Shown piece by piece: positions 50,166 through 60,100 of a DNA stretch of 64,000 nucleotides. The position numbers and the translations under genes were made by a program. How positions within the stretch are numbered: the first letter of the stretch is position 1; every line of letters begins with the position of its first letter. The stretch comes from Paenibacillus sp. FSL H7-0357 (lineage in GTDB: Bacteria; Bacillota; Bacilli; Paenibacillales; Paenibacillaceae). The notes below the pieces were generated by a model, which ran no database searches, was not told the DNA's origin, and saw only the letters and a list, made by a program, of their open reading frames with translations. The DNA lies in assembly GCF_000758525.1 (NCBI RefSeq), contig NZ_CP009241.1, positions 4,836,001 through 4,900,000 on the forward strand, read 5' to 3'.

Positions 50166-51065
50166 CTACTTCTCTAATTGTTCCATGACCAGTGCAATGA
50201 ACGACTGAACATAACCTTCCTGCTCTGCCTTGGGTCTGCTGGCCATCCATATGGAATGCTTGGTCACAGTGTCTCCTGTTTCAACCTTGGCTAACGTCCC
50301 CTGATCAAGATAAGGCTGTGCCAACAAGGAAGAGACAAAGGTAATTCCATAACCGGCTATCACGGCCAGAATCGTCTCGTTCACACCATTAAATTGCAGT
50401 TCGATCTTGGGTTGGCCTACTTTTCTGTCTTCGCACAGCCGAAGCAGTCTCTCTCTGGCCGCACTGCCTTCCTCTCTCATAATAAACGCCTCAGATACCA
50501 TGTCTTCAAGGCAGACCTGCTGCTTGGCAAAAGGGTGCCCGGAAGAAACCACAAACACATACTCATCCTTGTACAATTCGCGGTATTCAAAGTTTCCCGT
50601 ATTATGTGAAGGAAATTCCATATCACTGTAAATAGCCACGTCCGCTTCAAAGTTTATTAATTTTTCCATAGTTTCGTAAGAATTGGCGGTCGAAATCTGA
50701 ATTCCAAGGTCGCGAAACCGTTGTTTAAATAAGGAGGCCCATCTGGGAATGAGCAGGCTTGTGGCAAGGTAATTGCCTGCGATGCGGATATTCCCTATCG
50801 GAAATTTGTGATAATCTTCAATCATTTGCTCTATTTGTTCACCCATGGCAAACAGTTTCTCAAGTGGCTGGATCAGCCTGTGTCCAAGTGGTGTGAGCGC
50901 CATCCTCTTTCCTCTCACTTCTAATAACGTAATGTTATTCTCCCGTTCAAACTTACGAATCTGTGCGGATATCGCGGGTTGGCTGATATGCAATCGTTCC
51001 GAGGCTTTGGTTACACTACCTGTTATCGCCACGTAATAAAACAATCTCAATACATGAAAGTTCAT
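50166..51065 (-). CDS. LysR family transcriptional regulator
   Basis: 299 residues. The N-terminal winged helix (residues 1-60) is typical: NFHVLRLFYYVAITGSVTKA and ERLHISQPAISAQIRKFERE. The effector domain follows with two alternating alpha/beta lobes (IRIAGNYLATSLLIPRWASL ... VVSSGHPFAKQQV). The ATG at 51065 has AGGAAGG upstream. It is divergent from the phosphatase gene at 51221; the AT-rich region between them should hold its binding site. Target genes unknown, probably the adjacent phosphatase. Confidence 0.85.
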   Translation of the reverse strand: MNFHVLRLFYYVAITGSVTKASERLHISQPAISAQIRKFERENNITLLEVRGKRMALTPLGHRLIQPLEKLFAMGEQIEQMIEDYHKFPIGNIRIAGNYLATSLLIPRWASLFKQRFRDLGIQISTANSYETMEKLINFEADVAIYSDMEFPSHNTGNFEYRELYKDEYVFVVSSGHPFAKQQVCLEDMVSEAFIMREEGSAARERLLRLCEDRKVGQPKIELQFNGVNETILAVIAGYGITFVSSLLAQPYLDQGTLAKVETGDTVTKHSIWMASRPKAEQEGYVQSFIALVMEQLEK

Positions 51066-51220
51066 CTGAATACCTTCCTAACGATATGAATGGAACGCTG
51101 TATTTGTGCAAACAGGAATTTTCAACTATAAATATACATTATGAATATTAATTATTATATAATGTTTATTTATATTTTCTTATTTTATACTTACATCTAT
51201 AAATAAGGGAGGCTTCGAAC

Positions 51221-51880
51221 ATGACAGAAACCGTATTATATTTAACCCGCCATGGGCAGACAGAATGGAATTTGCAGAAAAGAATGCAAGGGCATCAGAA
51301 TTCAGCGCTTACTACCCTGGGAAAGCAGCAAGCTGAATGGTTGAAGGAACGTTTAGAGGGAGAGAACTTAGGCGCGATCTATTCAAGTAGCAGTCTAAGA
51401 GCATTGCATACCGCACAAATTTTGAGGGGAAATCGAACGCTGCCTATACAACAGTTGGATGAGCTGATGGAAATCAATATGGGGATATGGGAAGGAATGA
51501 AAACCGAGCAAATAGAGCAGGATTATCCCTTGCAATATGCTCGATTTTTCACCAGTCCTGATCTATATGTTCCTGTCAGCTTAGGCGAAACGTATGAACA
51601 GCTAGAACAAAGAGTGATTCCCGCTGTTGAGTGCATCCTTAAAGATAACCTGGGACAGCAGCTGCTCATTGTTACACACCGAATGACCTTGAAAGTTATA
51701 ATGGCTCATTTTCTCAATAAAACACTGCGGGAAATCGGGGAAATGCCGGATATTTTCTCCACTGCTTTATGTAAAGTACAAGTAATAAATGGAATACCAC
51801 ACGTCGATTTGCTGGGTGATACTTCACATTATCGTGGAGCACAGAACCAGGGAAGCAGAACCGGTAAAGCTACTTGTTAG
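51221..51880 (+). CDS. histidine phosphatase family protein
   Basis: 219 residues. The branch 1 catalytic set is complete: LTRHGQTEWNLQKRMQGHQN (the phosphorylated His and Arg), then YSSSSLRALHTAQIL, LMEINMGIWEGMKTEQIEQD (Glu) and VTHRMTLKVIM (second His). It is a phosphoglycerate-mutase-like phosphatase such as PhoE or CobC types; the substrate is not defined. GGGAGG supports the ATG. Divergent from LysR, so it may be its target. Confidence 0.8.
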   Translation: MTETVLYLTRHGQTEWNLQKRMQGHQNSALTTLGKQQAEWLKERLEGENLGAIYSSSSLRALHTAQILRGNRTLPIQQLDELMEINMGIWEGMKTEQIEQDYPLQYARFFTSPDLYVPVSLGETYEQLEQRVIPAVECILKDNLGQQLLIVTHRMTLKVIMAHFLNKTLREIGEMPDIFSTALCKVQVINGIPHVDLLGDTSHYRGAQNQGSRTGKATC

Positions 51881-51906
51881 CAAATGGGAGACCGGTTCAG
51901 GTTGAG

Positions 51907-53403
51907 TTAAGACAAATTGCTCCTAAGGACTCCTAGCTTTTTCAAATTCAATATAATCGATAACATGCAGCTGAGTGAAACAAGGCCCATCCATAGGAAT
52001 AGGGAATACGACATCCACACGCTAATCATGTAGTAATTATTGTTTAACAGATAAGGCCAGAACATAACCATTACCAGCAACATCGCTCTTAGGATAATAA
52101 CAAGAATTACTATAATCCTTTTGTTCCTTGTCTTTTGAACATTTTTATTTTGCTTGCTTCCTCCAGCTAATTTAATCACCTTAAGACTGAAACTAATGGC
52201 TGCTAGTAAGGCCAGGAACGAAAAGATCAAATCAAGCAATATATAACTGTCATCGTATGTAAATTTATTCATTGGATTACCATTCATATTCTCATGCAGG
52301 TTATGTGCAATCAGTGATGGTGCAGTTGAATTCAAATTAGTTAATACTAATACGGCCTCAAGTTTCCCTATATCCATAATAAAATGTGAGGAATAATTAG
52401 GATTACTTCCACTGTGACTAATCACCCGTTCTTCTGGATCATTACTCCAACCGTATGAATAGTATTGGTTCTTCTCTTCATATCCAGCGGTTTGGAGGTC
52501 CACCTCATGAGATTGCCGAATAGCTCTCCTCAGACCCTCCGGGATATCACCCATTCCTAATTGGGCATTCATCCAATGCTCCAAATCCTTTATATTCGTC
52601 ACCAAATATCCTGCAGCAATATTCCCATAATATCTGGGGGCATCATATTGGAAGCTTTTGCCGAAAAACACCCGGTATCCTCTGGTAAGCTGATCCGGTT
52701 TCTGTTCCTGACCTGTTGAAAAATAACTGTCCGTCATTTTTAGCGGAACCAGTATATTCTGAGTTACATAATTCTGATAGCTTGTACCTGTAACTTTCTC
52801 AATAATCATCGCCAGAATATCATAATTTACAGTTGCATACTGATATTCTGCCCCCGGGTATGTATCCAATGAAATATCTGAAATCTTATTTATGGTTTCG
52901 TCAAGCAGATTCTCAGTAGTTCCTTCAGGAATTAACTTTATACTCCAAGACGGAATCCCACTTGTATGTGCTAACAGCTGATCAATTGTAATATTCACAT
53001 TCTCTTCTTGAAAGGTTGGGACAAAACGGGGAAGATACTCTGAGACAGCATCCGAATAAGCCAATTTCCCCTCATCTTTCAACAGAATAATAGCCAGAGC
53101 TGTAAACGCCTTAGTCGTCGATCCTAATTCAAATAACGATTCTTCAGTGACCTTCTTGTCTAGGTCAACATCTGCGTATCCGTATACTTTATAATCTGTA
53201 TTGCCCTGCTTGGATGAGACTATCGCTACTCCTGGAGTCGCTGTTTTGGCCATAAGGGTCTCTACCATATGCTCCTCAGTATCATATTTCCCTACCGTAA
53301 ACAACGTTCCAAACGCGCCCCTGTCAACAGCGGCAGTAATGATTACGATAAGCAAGATTACACTTGCTAGTGCTAAGCCTTTTCTCCTAAATAAGTTCTT
53401 CAT
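51907..53403 (-). CDS. beta-lactamase-family serine hydrolase with C-terminal membrane helices
   Basis: 498 residues. One N-terminal membrane segment (LALASVILLIVIITAAVD) is followed by a class C beta-lactamase-like domain: SxxK in LGSTTKAFTALAI, YxN in YATVNYDILA and the HSG triad in ISHSGSNPNYS. After residue ~380 there are about four transmembrane segments. Such proteins are often D-alanyl esterases or peptidases of the cell wall (PbpX/FmtA-like), less often true resistance enzymes. AGAGGAGAG precedes the ATG. The gene is convergent with the phosphatase. Confidence 0.75.
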   Translation of the reverse strand: MKNLFRRKGLALASVILLIVIITAAVDRGAFGTLFTVGKYDTEEHMVETLMAKTATPGVAIVSSKQGNTDYKVYGYADVDLDKKVTEESLFELGSTTKAFTALAIILLKDEGKLAYSDAVSEYLPRFVPTFQEENVNITIDQLLAHTSGIPSWSIKLIPEGTTENLLDETINKISDISLDTYPGAEYQYATVNYDILAMIIEKVTGTSYQNYVTQNILVPLKMTDSYFSTGQEQKPDQLTRGYRVFFGKSFQYDAPRYYGNIAAGYLVTNIKDLEHWMNAQLGMGDIPEGLRRAIRQSHEVDLQTAGYEEKNQYYSYGWSNDPEERVISHSGSNPNYSSHFIMDIGKLEAVLVLTNLNSTAPSLIAHNLHENMNGNPMNKFTYDDSYILLDLIFSFLALLAAISFSLKVIKLAGGSKQNKNVQKTRNKRIIVILVIILRAMLLVMVMFWPYLLNNNYYMISVWMSYSLFLWMGLVSLSCMLSIILNLKKLGVLRSNLS

Positions 53404-53608
53404 TGTCTCTCCTCTTCATGTTCGTATTATTTCATACTCCGTACAGCATCGTTCTTCATTTAGTTAGACGTTATATTCCTCAACTTCTCTGCAACTATTT
53501 GACAGGAATCCTCTCCACTAACCGTTTACACAAATCTAAAGACAACCAAAAAAGCTCCTGCCAAAACATCAGCAAAAGCTTCTTTGAACTATTTTTAGAC
53601 ATTTCAGG

Positions 53609-53827
53609 TCAATTAGTATCTTCGTCACTTTTGTATTCTAAGATATCGCCAGGCTGACATTCTAAAGCCTTACAAATCGCCTCTAAAGTGGAGAAGCGAA
53701 TCGCTTTTGCCTTTCCATTTTTTAATATAGACAGGTTAGCCATCGTGATTCCAACCCTCTCCGTAAGTTCGGTTACGCTCATTTTCCGCTTAGCCAACAT
53801 CACATCAATATTGATTATAATCGCCAT
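53609..53827 (-). CDS. YozG-like XRE regulator
   Basis: 72 residues from the ATG at 53827, behind GAGGTG. It is almost entirely one helix-turn-helix: INIDVMLAKRKMSVTELTER, then VGITMANLSILKNGKAKAIR and STLEAICKALECQPGDILEY. This is the short YozG/YdcN type found with DUF2975 membrane proteins; the two genes lie ten bases apart and probably form an autoregulated pair. Confidence 0.85.
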   Translation of the reverse strand: MAIIINIDVMLAKRKMSVTELTERVGITMANLSILKNGKAKAIRFSTLEAICKALECQPGDILEYKSDEDTN

Positions 53828-53837
53828 AGTTTTCACC

Positions 53838-54320
53838 TCAGACTGTCAAATCATTTTCAGATTTTAGTTCAATCGCCTCTGTTAAAAGCCTTTGGAGAAC
53901 AGCAGTAAAAACGGCAATCACCATGGAGGCAAAGATAATAATCAATCCGATGACTATGATTCCAGGGGCATCATCCTTCTCCGCTATGAGATAGAAGAGT
54001 GGCATGCCTAACACATACACGCTGCTGATTGTAATCGCACAGTATTTTATATTTTTTAATACTCGTACTGATAATTCTGAGAAAGCTTTGTTCTTGTCAA
54101 TATAGCCCAGAAGTTTAAAAGCTTGATACAGAGCAATGTAAAAAGGAATCGCCGATGCATATAAATCGAGATAAACGAGAAATTGGATGTACGTCATCTC
54201 CGGATACAATTCTGCTGCAAAATTTGCGATCTCAGGTACCAGAAATATGCACAAAGCCAGAACCGGGATTCCAATCAGAATAACTGCTGCCTTTAAAAAG
54301 AGTGTTGTTCCTCGTTTCAT
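53838..54320 (-). CDS. DUF2975 membrane protein
   Basis: 160 residues from the ATG at 54320 (GAGGGG at nine bases); the 44 codons upstream in the same frame are not conserved. Four membrane segments: FLKAAVILIGIPVLALCIFL, a second near residue 53, IKYCAITISSVYVLGMPLFY and IIVIGLIIIFASMVIAVFTA. DUF2975 proteins are paired with YozG-type XRE regulators and their role is unknown. Here the XRE gene follows directly. Confidence 0.8.
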   Translation of the reverse strand: MKRGTTLFLKAAVILIGIPVLALCIFLVPEIANFAAELYPEMTYIQFLVYLDLYASAIPFYIALYQAFKLLGYIDKNKAFSELSVRVLKNIKYCAITISSVYVLGMPLFYLIAEKDDAPGIIVIGLIIIFASMVIAVFTAVLQRLLTEAIELKSENDLTV

Positions 54321-54438
54321 AAAAAGCCCCTCACTTATGTTTAAATTTAATATGACTTTAGCATATAATTTATCGTTTTTCAATAAATAATTAGTGAATT
54401 TAAATATATTATTGTTGTTAAAAGTAAAATCCAAAAAA

Positions 54439-54467
54439 AGCTCCTGCAGCACTATGCTGCAGAAGCT
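54439..54467. terminator. terminator of the ABC-F gene
   Basis: The stem AGCTCCTGCAGCA / TGCTGCAGAAGCT has one mismatch around a CTA loop, with A- and T-rich flanks. It lies downstream of the ABC-F gene on the minus strand. Confidence 0.7.
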
Positions 54468-54548
54468 TTAATCTTTTCGTCACTTAAGCGCAACGCCCTT
54501 TACGCTCACTCAAATCTGCGACAACAGACCAGCTCTGTTGCCGGCTGT

Positions 54549-56105
54549 TTAAAACACTTTTGTCGTCCACGATTCGCAGTTCCAGGTTTCTGTCACAATA
54601 TCGCGGTAAAACTCGGGCTCATGGGAGATCAGCAAAATACTGCCCTTGTACGCCTTGAGCGCACGCTGTAGCTCGTCCTTCGCATCCACGTCAAGATGGT
54701 TGGTTGGTTCGTCCAGTACGAGCAGATTTGTCTCACGGTTGATCAGCTTGCACAAACGGACTTTGGCTTTCTCGCCGCCGCTTAAGACCGCGATCTTGCT
54801 CTCGATATGCTTGGTCGTCAGACCGCATTTAGCAAGAGCCGCCCGAATTTCAAACTGCGTATAGGACGGGAACTCGGTCCATATTTCTTCAATACAGGTG
54901 TTGTAGTTCGCATCCTTCATTTCCTGCTCGAAATAGCCGATTTCCAGCAGGTCACCGAGCTTGACCGAACCGGAGATCGCCTGAATCTGGCCGAGAATGC
55001 TGCGCAGCAGCGTCGTCTTCCCGATCCCGTTCGCACCGACGAGCGCTATTTTTTGTCCCCGCTCCATGCGCAGGTTCAGCGGTCTGGACAGCGGAGAATC
55101 GTAGCCGATCACGAGTTCATTCGTTTCGAAAATCAGCTTGCCGGAAGTGCGCGCGTCCTTAAAGTTGAACTGCGGCTTCGGTTTTTCCCTCGCGAGCTCG
55201 ATAACCTCCATCTTGTCCAGCTTCTTCTGCCGGGACATCGCCATATTCCGCGTAGCCACACTGGCCTTATTCCGCGCAACAAAGTCCTTCAGATCTGCGA
55301 TTTCCTGCTGCTGACGTTTGAACGCAGATTCAAGCTGCGATTTTTTCGCCTCGTACACCTGCTGGAAATAGTCATAATCCCCCACATAACGGGTCAGTGC
55401 CTGATTCTCCATATGGTAGATCAGGTTGATGACACTGTTCAGGAACGGAATGTCATGCGAGATCAGAATGAAGGCATTTTCGTATTCCTGCAAATACCGC
55501 TTCAGCCACACGATGTGCTGCTCGTCAAGATAGTTCGTAGGCTCGTCAAGCAGCAGAATGTCCGGTTTCTCCAGCAGCAGTTTAGCCAGCAGCACCTTAG
55601 TCCGCTGCCCCCCGCTAAGGTCATGGACGTCCTTATCCAAGCCGATGTCGGTAAGTCCAAGTCCGCGGGCGGTTTCGTCGATTTTGGCGTCGATCATATA
55701 GAAATCCTGGCTCGTCAATGTGTCCTGAATGGTTCCAACATCCTCGAGCAGCTGCTCCAGCTCCTCTGGGGACACCTCACCCATTTTGCCATACATGTCG
55801 TTCATCTCTTGTTCCATATCGAACAGATACTGGAACGCTCCGCGCAATACATCGCGGATCGATTGTCCTTTGGTAAGCACCGCGTGCTGGTCCAGATATC
55901 CGGTCCGCACTCGTTTAGCCCATTCAACTTTACCTTCGTCCGGTTGAAGCTTGTCTGTGATGATGTTCATGAAGGTGGATTTACCTTCACCGTTGGCACC
56001 GATCAGACCGATATGTTCGCCCTTCAGCAGGCGGAAGGATACATCGGTGAAAATCGCGCGGTCGCCAAACCCGTGACTCAGCTTTTCTACGTTTAATATG
56101 CTCAT
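54549..56105 (-). CDS. ABC-F family ATPase
   Basis: 518 residues from the ATG at 56105. There are two ABC domains without membrane segments: Walker A GANGEGKST and signature LSGGQRTK in the first, with LLLDEPTNYLD; GANGIGKTT and LSGGEKAKVR in the second, with LVLDEPTNHLD. Between them is the usual charged linker (RQQQEIADLKDFVARNKASV). ABC-F proteins act on the ribosome (translation factors or antibiotic protection). The length matches the YfmM-like group of Bacillus. Single gene. Confidence 0.9.
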   Translation of the reverse strand: MSILNVEKLSHGFGDRAIFTDVSFRLLKGEHIGLIGANGEGKSTFMNIITDKLQPDEGKVEWAKRVRTGYLDQHAVLTKGQSIRDVLRGAFQYLFDMEQEMNDMYGKMGEVSPEELEQLLEDVGTIQDTLTSQDFYMIDAKIDETARGLGLTDIGLDKDVHDLSGGQRTKVLLAKLLLEKPDILLLDEPTNYLDEQHIVWLKRYLQEYENAFILISHDIPFLNSVINLIYHMENQALTRYVGDYDYFQQVYEAKKSQLESAFKRQQQEIADLKDFVARNKASVATRNMAMSRQKKLDKMEVIELAREKPKPQFNFKDARTSGKLIFETNELVIGYDSPLSRPLNLRMERGQKIALVGANGIGKTTLLRSILGQIQAISGSVKLGDLLEIGYFEQEMKDANYNTCIEEIWTEFPSYTQFEIRAALAKCGLTTKHIESKIAVLSGGEKAKVRLCKLINRETNLLVLDEPTNHLDVDAKDELQRALKAYKGSILLISHEPEFYRDIVTETWNCESWTTKVF

Positions 56106-56211
56106 GTATTTAACACCTTTTCCTTTATTCTTTATACTCGTCATATTATAAAGGCTAAAGCGCCACAACTCCATACGGTTTTAAAAAATCTTACATTTCC
56201 CTTAACCAAAA

Positions 56212-56250
56212 ACAAGCCATCCCCTCACACGGTCTAAGGGGAAGGCTTGT
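56212..56250. terminator. convergent terminator
   Basis: Stem ACAAGCC-A-TCCCCT / AGGGGA-A-GGCTTGT with A- and T-rich flanks. It lies between the ABC-F start region and the amidohydrolase end; same stem family as 1721, 7581 and 20474. Confidence 0.75.
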
Positions 56251-56295
56251 TCAATTATGCTTCATTGCACTGTGGCTGGGCTGTCCCCGGAAGTA

Positions 56296-57171
56296 TCAGA
56301 GCGCCGCAATCCGCTGCTGGATGCGCGGAAACAGCCCAAAGGCATTCTCGTAAAATACCTTCTCGTGATGCTGCTCAGGCACAAGCCGGCGGACGAATTC
56401 CGCATACAGGTCAATTGGGGCAAGCGGCCAATCGGTGCCGAACAACATTTTCTCGTAATGGTCGGAGTACACCAGTGCCCGGCGGAAATGGTCCATGAAC
56501 AAGGGTTCGTTCATAAACCGTTCAAAATGGGGCCGGTCGCCGACGACAAGGCCGGACAAATCGGCATAGACGTTCGGATTCTTGGCCACCACTTCGGCAG
56601 CGTCCATCACCCAGGGATCGCCCAGATGGCAGATCATAAAGTTCACGCCCCGCTGCTGGTAGGCTAATTCATCCACGGTAAGAGGATGCGAATACTTAAG
56701 CAATCCATTCATCGAATACGTATCGCCGGTATGAATGACCACAGGCAAACCGTATTTGGCAGCCAGCTCATAGACGGGTGTATAGATTTTGTCATAGACG
56801 TAATGATGGTAGTACCCGGCGTAGAGCTTAATTCCCGCTACCTCGGGAGCTTGCAGCCGTGCTTCGATTCGGTCAAGCTCCTCTTGGACATGGCCCCCTG
56901 CAAGCATGTTCGGGTTGATGCCAACGCATTCCATTAAGAACGGCGGAACACTGGCTTCCAAATCAAGACCCATCGGATTGGGTGAAGTAGAGTCAGGAAA
57001 GGCACCCTTCGTCTGTTCCGTGACCCCCATACCAATACCGAGAACAACGTCGTTCTTGTCAAACTCCGCCTTGAGGCCAGCGGCTGTGTAATCGACCTTG
57101 GACAGATCCGCCGCTGTTTGATGAAAGCTGTCGATGTCAGACAGATGAATGTGTATATCAATGATCGGCAT
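56296..57171 (-). CDS. amidohydrolase (Amidohydro_2 type)
   Basis: 291 residues. The N-terminal metal motif IIDIHIHLSDID is followed by a TIM barrel: VAGIKLYAGYYHH (with a Lys), PVVIHTGDTYSMNG, NFMICHLGDPWVMDAAEVVA and GTDWPLAPIDL at the end, giving the His, His, Lys and Asp ligands. Reactions in this group include decarboxylation of aromatic acids and hydrolysis of lactones. Its start overlaps the last 14 bases of the GNAT fusion gene, so the two proteins should be made together and probably work on the same compound. Confidence 0.75.
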   Translation of the reverse strand: MPIIDIHIHLSDIDSFHQTAADLSKVDYTAAGLKAEFDKNDVVLGIGMGVTEQTKGAFPDSTSPNPMGLDLEASVPPFLMECVGINPNMLAGGHVQEELDRIEARLQAPEVAGIKLYAGYYHHYVYDKIYTPVYELAAKYGLPVVIHTGDTYSMNGLLKYSHPLTVDELAYQQRGVNFMICHLGDPWVMDAAEVVAKNPNVYADLSGLVVGDRPHFERFMNEPLFMDHFRRALVYSDHYEKMLFGTDWPLAPIDLYAEFVRRLVPEQHHEKVFYENAFGLFPRIQQRIAAL

Positions 57172-60100
57172 TTAAGCTCTCCTTTTCGTCAGTGGGACTG
57201 GCAAAGGCCAGCTTCAGGAGACCACGTACATCCTCTGGATTCAGAGGGATCTCCCCCATGATCAGGAAGATTGGCTGTGTCCAAGCGGTTTCTCCGTTCA
57301 GAAGTGGAAGATGATGACCCACATCATGAGCGAATACCTTATTGTTCACATACGCTGAAGCCCTCTGGTTGGGGTAATTATTCACAACATGCAGCATATC
57401 CTTACGTGAAGCCGCACCGACTCGCAAGATCCCCTTGGAATCCAGATGAGCTTCCACTTTCCCAAGAATGAATTTGCCTTCCCCGGGGAATTCCATCCAT
57501 CCTTCGGAAAAAACAGGTGAAGGCTTGAAGTAACTATCCTCCGATAGCGAATACTGTGGCAGAACCATTCCACTTCCGTTGGTCACTGAATGGAGCATAC
57601 AGAGCACCGGAACGCCGGGCAGCATAAGGTAATGCTGGTTGATTGTGATCCCCCGGTTTGCCTCCTGCTTTTCGATAGAAGTGGTTAACCGCAGGCCTTT
57701 CCAGACATTGCCGTGAACATCCTTCCGCTTCACCCATGCTGCGGTTCTCGTCTCCTGCTGCCGGCTGAATCCGCCCATTCCGGAAATTCCTACGCCGAGA
57801 CCGCCGTACCAAGGATTCCACCAGGAACGCGGAACGGCTTCCGGGTAGGAGCTGTCCAGCCATTCTTCCCCTTGGTGCTTAAGGGAATACACCACGCTTC
57901 CGAACTGAGGGGCAGCCGCTATCGAGAGTACTCCATTACTCACCGTATAAACGGAACCCGCCGGACCTTCCTCGATCTCGCAAACAACAGTTGTTTCCGT
58001 CTGAGGGAACCAAAGACCCGACCGTTCCTGAATGCGATCCTCACCGCGATAGACGACCCGGACCTTCTGGCCGGAGTTGCTGTGTCCCGGTGATCCCATT
58101 TCCTCAGGAGAGAGCTCAAAGCCCGCAGAGCGTAAATCCTGCTCCCTTTGCAACTCGATACCAGCCGTTCTCCGCTCCGCTCCGCCATCGTTTTGCACAT
58201 ACAGATCGAGGCTTCCTGCAAGCGGGGTCATCTTTCGTTCGAGTAGTTCTGCCTGAAGCGCACCCCCCGCAAACGGATTTCCGCCGCCGAGTGTGAGTTC
58301 CAGATGATCGTCCAGCACCGGGATGACCGAATTCTTCTGCTTTCTGGCGAAGGCGCGGAATTCCGGCCACTTAGGAAAGGTGTTTAGTGCAAACACAGTT
58401 GCCTTTGTCCGCACGACCTCTCCAGCGGAAATCTGCCCAAGGTTATGCTCAAGCCCAAGCGTGTATTCCGGGCGAAGCAGCTTCAGAGAAGGGTCCCAGC
58501 AAATTCCGCAGGTGACGTTCTCTTCCTTGCAGAACATCCAGTTCTCCGTGACATGGTCGCTGTCCCAAAGACCCGGATCACCGGCGTACGCATCGCCCAT
58601 GTCCACGTAATGTCCCTGATACGGCAGGATGAGCCGCTTGCCAAAAAAGCCGAAATTCGTCAGTACATACATATTCTCATCCAGTGCTTTGCTGCTGGTG
58701 TTGCAGATCTCATGATGAAACTCAGCGATTCCGTTTGCGGATAGCTTAGCCACTGTTGTTATCTCCATACCCGGGAATTCATCCGACGCGTAGAGCGCTT
58801 CGAGAACCTGGCTCTCCCCTTCCGGGTAGATCTTCACGCTGACGGCCTGCTTCTTAGAGAATTCTTCTGCGAACGGCTTGCCTAGCTTCGGAAAGGTCCA
58901 CCAGAAGTTATGGCTGGAGCCGGGATATTCAATCCACATTCCATTGTCGGACTTGTTCATATGGAGCGAGAAGGCGCCGTTCACAGCGACCCACTGATCA
59001 CCCTCCTGCCCGCCGAAGCGGCCCTGCGTTCCCTTCATTAGAACGGATAGTTTACTTGTGAAGGAGACCGCCTTTTGCCCAATTGGAACGGCCGTCACTT
59101 CAATATCTTGTGAGTAAAGCCCGTAGGACAACAGGGTGAAGGGTACCGGGATAGAGGCTTTGCTCTTAGCCGGAACCGTGAAGCGTACTGCACGTTCACC
59201 CCACTGCAGGAAATCCTCCTCCGGCAAGTCAAAAGCGAACTCCGCTTCCGAGGCGAAGTTATTCTCAACGTTCAGATACAGCTCAGCCGGACGGCCCGGA
59301 TACAACTCCCGGGTTGGCAATACAATCTTCATCTTGACCGGAAATTTCGGAGCTACGCCAAGGCGGAACTCAGCCCGCTTGCCACCGATGATCCATTGGC
59401 TCGTCACAACCGGATGGGTCTTCTTGTCATTCTGCTCCTCCCGAACCGGATCAAGCTCGAAATCACCCTCTACAATGACCGTTTCTCCCGCAGCGAGCGT
59501 AAGTGTAGCGGAAAGATCAAACCGGATGTTCTTGTCGTTCTGGCCCTTGATCTCAATCGCCAGCTCGGAAGCAGAACGATTCTTGATCACATAACGAATC
59601 TTGTAAGCGGAGCCAAACACAAGATCATGATCGTCGATTTCAGTGGAGATTTCATAGTCAGGTGTATCAAGAGCGGTCAGCCCGCGACCGGACTTCTCGA
59701 ATTCTGCCCGCAAGGAGAGTTCTCCCTTTTGCCAAGTGTAATCAAAGAAATCAAAACCACGCTCCCGCCGGCCATCCGGCTGAATGGGAAGTTCGCGGGT
59801 GCTGTCTGCGTACCAATCCAGCTCCTCGAAATAGGGAGCAAGCGCCTCCGTCTGCAGAACGGTTGGAATGAAGTTCATCAGATGGACGTAATCTTCATTC
59901 TTTTCCCAGAAGAATCCGCATTTCTTATACATCGGCACAGCCTTGGTGTTGCCTGCCCAGGTAAACAGATCGAGACGAGGCCACCCCGCTTCGACTGTCT
60001 TACGGACGGCGTTCAAAATCAGATTACGGCCTACCTTGTAACCGTGATAATCAGGTCGCACATTTAATAACGGTACGTACAAAGCCCCTTCATCTTGGCG

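Noticed and set aside
54807..56096. 429-codon open frame opposite the ABC-F gene
   Set aside because: It is an antisense frame created by the codon bias of the ABC-F gene; no ribosome binding site and no recognisable domain, while the minus strand has complete ABC motifs.
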